Source: Oscillospiraceae bacterium
GTDB taxonomy: Bacteria; Bacillota; Clostridia; Oscillospirales; Acutalibacteraceae
Reading direction: 5' to 3'
NCBI GenBank assembly: GCA_003486665.1
Contig: DNGF01000077.1
Location: forward strand, 766 to 9,015
Length of the DNA: 8,250 nucleotides
Shown here in pieces: positions 6,250 to 8,250 of this stretch. The translations under genes were made by a program, and so were the position numbers. Below the pieces are notes generated by a model, which saw only the letters and a program-made list of their open reading frames with translations, was not told the origin of the DNA and did not search any database. Each line of letters starts with the position of its first letter. The stretch's first letter is position 1.

Positions 6250-7068
6250 TTATGCCTCTGTGCCGTTGTCCGGGGCTTCTTCATCCTCCGAATCGGCGTC
6301 GCAAACGTCTTCGGGGTCAACGTCAATGATGTCGCCGTCCCTGCGGATTCCGAAAATCTCTTTGAAAAGGCTGTCGGGATCTGCTTCAAGCCCGTCATCG
6401 GGGAATTCATCCGGCTCATCGTCGTCATCGTCCTCGGCATCGGCATCGGCTTTCATTCTTTCACGGAGCCAATCTCTGAAGCCCTGCATCGCGGTTTTTT
6501 CCTCATCATCGTCATCTCCGTCATCTTCGTCATCTTTTTTTCTTTTAGCGCGTGCCGCAAAATCGTCGATGAGGCTTTTACGCATCCTTTTGATATGTGC
6601 TTCAATCATCTTCTCAACGTCCGCCTCTTCGGGACTGATGAGCTTCATGTGTGCAAGCTTGTCAAGGACGACCTCGAATGTATCGAGGATCTTGATTTCT
6701 TCGCCTTCCATGATTTCAAACATATCCTCGCTCAGCGGAGCGTCGTCAAAGCGCTGCTCGGCATGGGCATGGATGCAGCCGTTGTGCGAAATCCTGATAT
6801 TACAGCACTTGTACTTATCATTGATCTGATCAATGTACTCCCCGACCTGTGCGCGTGCTTCGTTGCAGCAGTAGATTGTCGGTGAGATTTCCATAATTAC
6901 AAGCTCAGCCTTTTCATCGATTCTTGTAACAATGTGATATGTCCTGTCGGCAGTATCAATACGGCTTGTAAATCCTCCGCCGTCCAGCATCTTTGCCGAG
7001 TAGTTGTGTGAGCATTTCTCATAATAACGCTCACCGTTACGCATGGTTTCTTCATAGTAGTTTGACAT
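6250..7068 (-). CDS. YbjN/type III chaperone-like protein with long Asp/Glu-rich C-terminal tail
   Basis: This encodes 272 residues. The ATG at 7068-7066 has GGAG 8 nt upstream; a GTG at 7077 in the same frame lies directly against this site and is less likely. It ends in tandem TAA TAA. Residues 43-143 have the strand-helix rhythm of the YbjN / CesT chaperone-like fold: strands at 43-50 and 54-62, a helix ending in an Ile-Asn pair (82-83), strands at 90-97 and 98-104, then Asp-Ala-Pro-Leu-Ser-Glu-Asp-Met-Phe and a last helix (129-142). This is fold-pattern recognition with no exact motif. Residues 150-180 are a basic-acidic helix with a RAKRKK cluster (173-178). Residues 179-272 are extremely acidic, with runs of Asp, broken by amphipathic helices (197-206 and 233-241). 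As first gene of the operon it may be an adaptor or chaperone that presents substrates to the Lon-like protease; this is inference. Confidence 0.8.
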   Translation of the reverse strand: MSNYYEETMRNGERYYEKCSHNYSAKMLDGGGFTSRIDTADRTYHIVTRIDEKAELVIMEISPTIYCCNEARAQVGEYIDQINDKYKCCNIRISHNGCIHAHAEQRFDDAPLSEDMFEIMEGEEIKILDTFEVVLDKLAHMKLISPEEADVEKMIEAHIKRMRKSLIDDFAARAKRKKDDEDDGDDDDEEKTAMQGFRDWLRERMKADADAEDDDDDEPDEFPDDGLEADPDSLFKEIFGIRRDGDIIDVDPEDVCDADSEDEEAPDNGTEA

Positions 7069-7093
7069 GATTGACACTCCTTTTATTTTGATT

Positions 7094-7133
7094 CAGGCAA
7101 GCTTCCCTGCCTGTTATGCTAACCGCCGCGGTT
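7094..7133 (-). promoter_or_regulatory. Inverted repeats in the leader of the protease operon
   Basis: AACCGC-C-GCGGTT (7121-7133) is a perfect 6-bp inverted repeat around one base, a plausible operator or short stem. CAGGCA (7094-7099) and TGCCTG (7108-7113) form a second stem ending about 14 nt before the ribosome binding site of the YbjN-like gene. Both lie in the untranslated leader of the operon. Neither is followed by a U-tract in the direction of the operon. A regulatory role is possible but not shown. Confidence 0.4.
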
Positions 7134-7179
7134 TGATTCTGCGGCAGCTTTACAGCTCTGTGAAGAATAACTTTTGTTC

Positions 7180-7208
7180 TTGAAATTTTTAAAAGCCCAA
7201 TGTATAAT
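7180..7208 (+). promoter_or_regulatory. Sigma-A promoter of the esterase gene
   Basis: TTGAAA (7180-7185), a 17-nt spacer and TATAAT (7203-7208) give a near-consensus vegetative promoter. Transcription should start near 7215, about 224 nt before the esterase ATG. The whole duplicated hairpin region then lies within the mRNA leader. Confidence 0.8.
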
Positions 7209-7216
7209 GATTTATG

Positions 7217-7245
7217 ATTTTATATATTTTCATCCTGTTCTTTAA
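7217..7245 (-). promoter_or_regulatory. Possible weak promoter of the protease operon
   Basis: On the minus strand TTAAAG (7245-7240), a 17-nt spacer and TAAAAT (7222-7217) are the best candidate I find upstream of the YbjN-like gene. The -35 match is poor. If used, it overlaps the start region of the divergent esterase promoter, so the two would interfere. Other AT-rich options on this strand cannot be excluded. Confidence 0.25.
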
Positions 7246-7266
7246 CCCCTCTGTAAATATAACGAT

Positions 7267-7294
7267 GTTCGGAGGAAGTTTATCGGGCTTTTTT
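7267..7294 (+). terminator. Terminator-like hairpin 1 in the esterase leader
   Basis: GTTCG (7267-7271) pairs with CGGGC (7284-7288) through two G-U wobbles and closes a 12-nt loop; six Ts follow at 7289-7294. The stem is short and weak, so termination may need help or be conditional. The upstream CCTCTG (7248-7253) can pair instead with CGGAGG (7270-7275), which would destroy this stem. Confidence 0.55.
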
Positions 7295-7350
7295 CTAAAT
7301 TAGTATTAAGTTTTTATCCTGTCCCTTAACCCCTCTGTATATATAACGCG

Positions 7351-7378
7351 GTCCGGAGGAAGTTTATCGGACTTTTTT
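7351..7378 (+). terminator. Terminator-like hairpin 2 in the esterase leader
   Basis: GTCCG (7351-7355) pairs perfectly with CGGAC (7368-7372), followed by T6 (7373-7378). Relative to hairpin 1 both wobble pairs have become Watson-Crick pairs, so this copy should be the stronger terminator. The competing pair is CCTCTG (7332-7337) with CGGAGG (7354-7359). The site sits about 60 nt before the esterase start codon, fitting transcription attenuation. Confidence 0.6.
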
Positions 7379-7438
7379 CTAAATTAGTATTAAGTTTTTT
7401 ATTTTCTTAAATAGAATTTTATTTTTTGGAGTGCAATT

Positions 7439-8250
7439 ATGATAGTTTCAACCCTTGAACTTTGCCGTGAAGCAGAGCTTTGTAAGTATGATTTTACCGT
7501 TGAAAAATGCAGCGGTGATTGTTGGGTCAGAATTCGGCGCGAAGGCAAGTCACAGTTCTGCTCTCAATGGTTTTCCTCTTCCTCGGAAGATCGGCCGTTG
7601 CTGGTGATTTTGCCCGGATACGACGCGGTTTTCCCGTCATATCCCATGGATGAAGTGACCGAAGACTTCAATGTTCTGCTTGTTTCCCCTCTCGGATATA
7701 CGGAAAGGAACGCCGCCGTTGACCCGCTCAAAATCAAAGGCGAATTTCCCGTGCTGTTTAACACAGTCTTTGACAAGCCGAACGCATACGACCAATGGAT
7801 TCTCGACGTTCTGACGGCGATACGCTGGGCAAGGGAGCATACAACAGCGAATTGTGAAAAGCTCCTTTTCTTCGGCACAAGCCAGGGCGGAGGAATGAGC
7901 CTTGTCCTCAGCGGCATACTCTCCGACAAATGCAAGGCGGTCTGCGCCGATGAACCATGGCTGATAGGCTTTTCAAGCGATATGCTTGAAACCGTCATTT
8001 CAAACGCATCATATTATTTCCCAAACGAGATTCTTTCATATTCCGGTGCGTCGGAAAGGCTCGCGCTTACGGACCCGATCACCTATGCCGGCAAGCTGAC
8101 TGTGCCGAAGCTTATAATGGCAGGAAGCAAGGACACTGATTGTCCTGCCGACAGGATAAAACGCTTTTTCGATACACTGCCCGAACCCAAAGATTACTTT
8201 CTGTTTGAAGAGAGAGCTCACGGTCACGACATCCGCGCTTTCCGCAAGGC
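7439..8250 (+). CDS. AXE1-family acetyl esterase-like alpha/beta hydrolase (3' end missing)
   Basis: 270 residues are visible from the ATG at 7439-7441, which has GGAG 7 nt upstream (7428-7431). The frame is open to the window edge; AXE1 proteins usually run to about 320 residues, so perhaps 50 are missing. The nucleophile elbow is Gly146-Thr-Ser148-Gln-Gly-Gly-Gly, the GxSQGGG form typical of acetyl xylan esterase / cephalosporin-C deacetylase relatives. The acid is Asp232 in Gly-Ser-Lys-Asp-Thr. The histidine is His263 in Gly-His-Asp, with His261 as an alternative. The Leu-Pro-Gly-Tyr-Asp segment (58-62) is the probable oxyanion region. There is no signal peptide, so it is cytoplasmic and probably removes acetyl groups from imported oligosaccharides or similar esters; substrate is not determined by sequence. 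It is divergent from the protease operon and sits behind a duplicated attenuator-like leader, so its expression is probably switched by an unknown signal. The N-terminal 50 residues are less typical of the family. Confidence 0.88.
   Translation, partial: MIVSTLELCREAELCKYDFTVEKCSGDCWVRIRREGKSQFCSQWFSSSSEDRPLLVILPGYDAVFPSYPMDEVTEDFNVLLVSPLGYTERNAAVDPLKIKGEFPVLFNTVFDKPNAYDQWILDVLTAIRWAREHTTANCEKLLFFGTSQGGGMSLVLSGILSDKCKAVCADEPWLIGFSSDMLETVISNASYYFPNEILSYSGASERLALTDPITYAGKLTVPKLIMAGSKDTDCPADRIKRFFDTLPEPKDYFLFEERAHGHDIRAFRK

Larger units (their letters stand above)
7227..7394 (+). repeat. Two 84-bp tandem repeats in the esterase leader
   Basis: Unit 1 is 7227-7310 and unit 2 is 7311-7394. From ATCCTG onward they differ at only seven positions, and three of these fall in the stem of a shared hairpin and keep it paired. 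Each unit contains, in order, a CCCCTCTG box, a TATATAA-like AT stretch, GGAGGAAG, a hairpin, T6 and a conserved TAAATTAGTATTAAG tail. There is no start codon after the GGAGG in either unit, so this is not a leader-peptide arrangement that I can see. Duplication inside an mRNA leader, with structure kept, points to a regulatory RNA. Confidence 0.85.

Noticed and set aside
6233..6829. Plus-strand Ser-rich open frame
   Set aside because: It is the antisense reading of the Asp/Glu-rich tail codons of the YbjN-like gene, with low complexity and no start signals.
7227..7394. CRISPR array or insertion-sequence ends
   Set aside because: There are only two directly adjoining 84-bp units, without spacers, terminal inverted repeats or a transposase. 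The position in an mRNA leader and the paired stem changes fit a regulatory RNA better.
7564..7998. Minus-strand open frame of 144 residues
   Set aside because: It is antisense to the esterase frame, which contains the intact nucleophile elbow and catalytic residues and has its own ribosome binding site.

Overview
The window most likely comes from a Gram-positive anaerobe of the Clostridia, perhaps a Ruminococcus-like gut bacterium. The reasons are strong AGGAGG-type ribosome binding sites, consensus sigma-A promoters, a secreted protein with a TTEP-repeat linker, and an AXE1-type carbohydrate esterase. This is inference from style; no marker gene is present.

Layout. (i) 1-415, minus: the 5' part of a secreted protein with a signal peptide, a (TTEP)6 linker and the start of an unrecognised domain. 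It has its own near-perfect promoter (447-474). (ii) 635-7068, minus: five co-directional genes that look like one operon. In transcription order they are a YbjN-like protein with a very acidic tail (7068-6250), a 1025-residue Lon-type AAA+ protease with two tandem AAA modules (6144-3067), an unrecognised 298-residue protein (2977-2081), an M50 (site-2-protease-like) membrane metallopeptidase with a PqqD-like N-terminus (1980-997), and a small multi-pass membrane protein whose start overlaps the M50 gene (1018-635). Gaps in the operon hold conspicuous inverted repeats, and the M50/membrane pair is bracketed by two related repeats (551-605 and 2002-2071). (iii) 7439-8250, plus: an AXE1-family acetyl-esterase-like alpha/beta hydrolase, cut by the window end. 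It is transcribed divergently behind a consensus promoter (7180-7208) and a leader of about 220 nt made of two 84-bp tandem repeats, each carrying a terminator-like hairpin and a competing hairpin.

How it may work together. The operon joins a soluble ATP-dependent protease, an intramembrane or membrane-embedded metalloprotease with a small membrane partner, a chaperone- or adaptor-like acidic protein and an orphan protein. That is consistent with a proteolytic quality-control, signalling or peptide-maturation system. The strongest anomaly is the Lon-like protein. Its second AAA module and its Ser-Lys protease dyad look intact. Its first AAA module is clearly Lon-like but has lost the Walker A Ser/Thr, the Walker B Asp-Glu pair, the arginine finger and the sensor-2 arginine. 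The second anomaly is the duplicated attenuator-like leader of the esterase. Functional linkage is inferred from gene order only.
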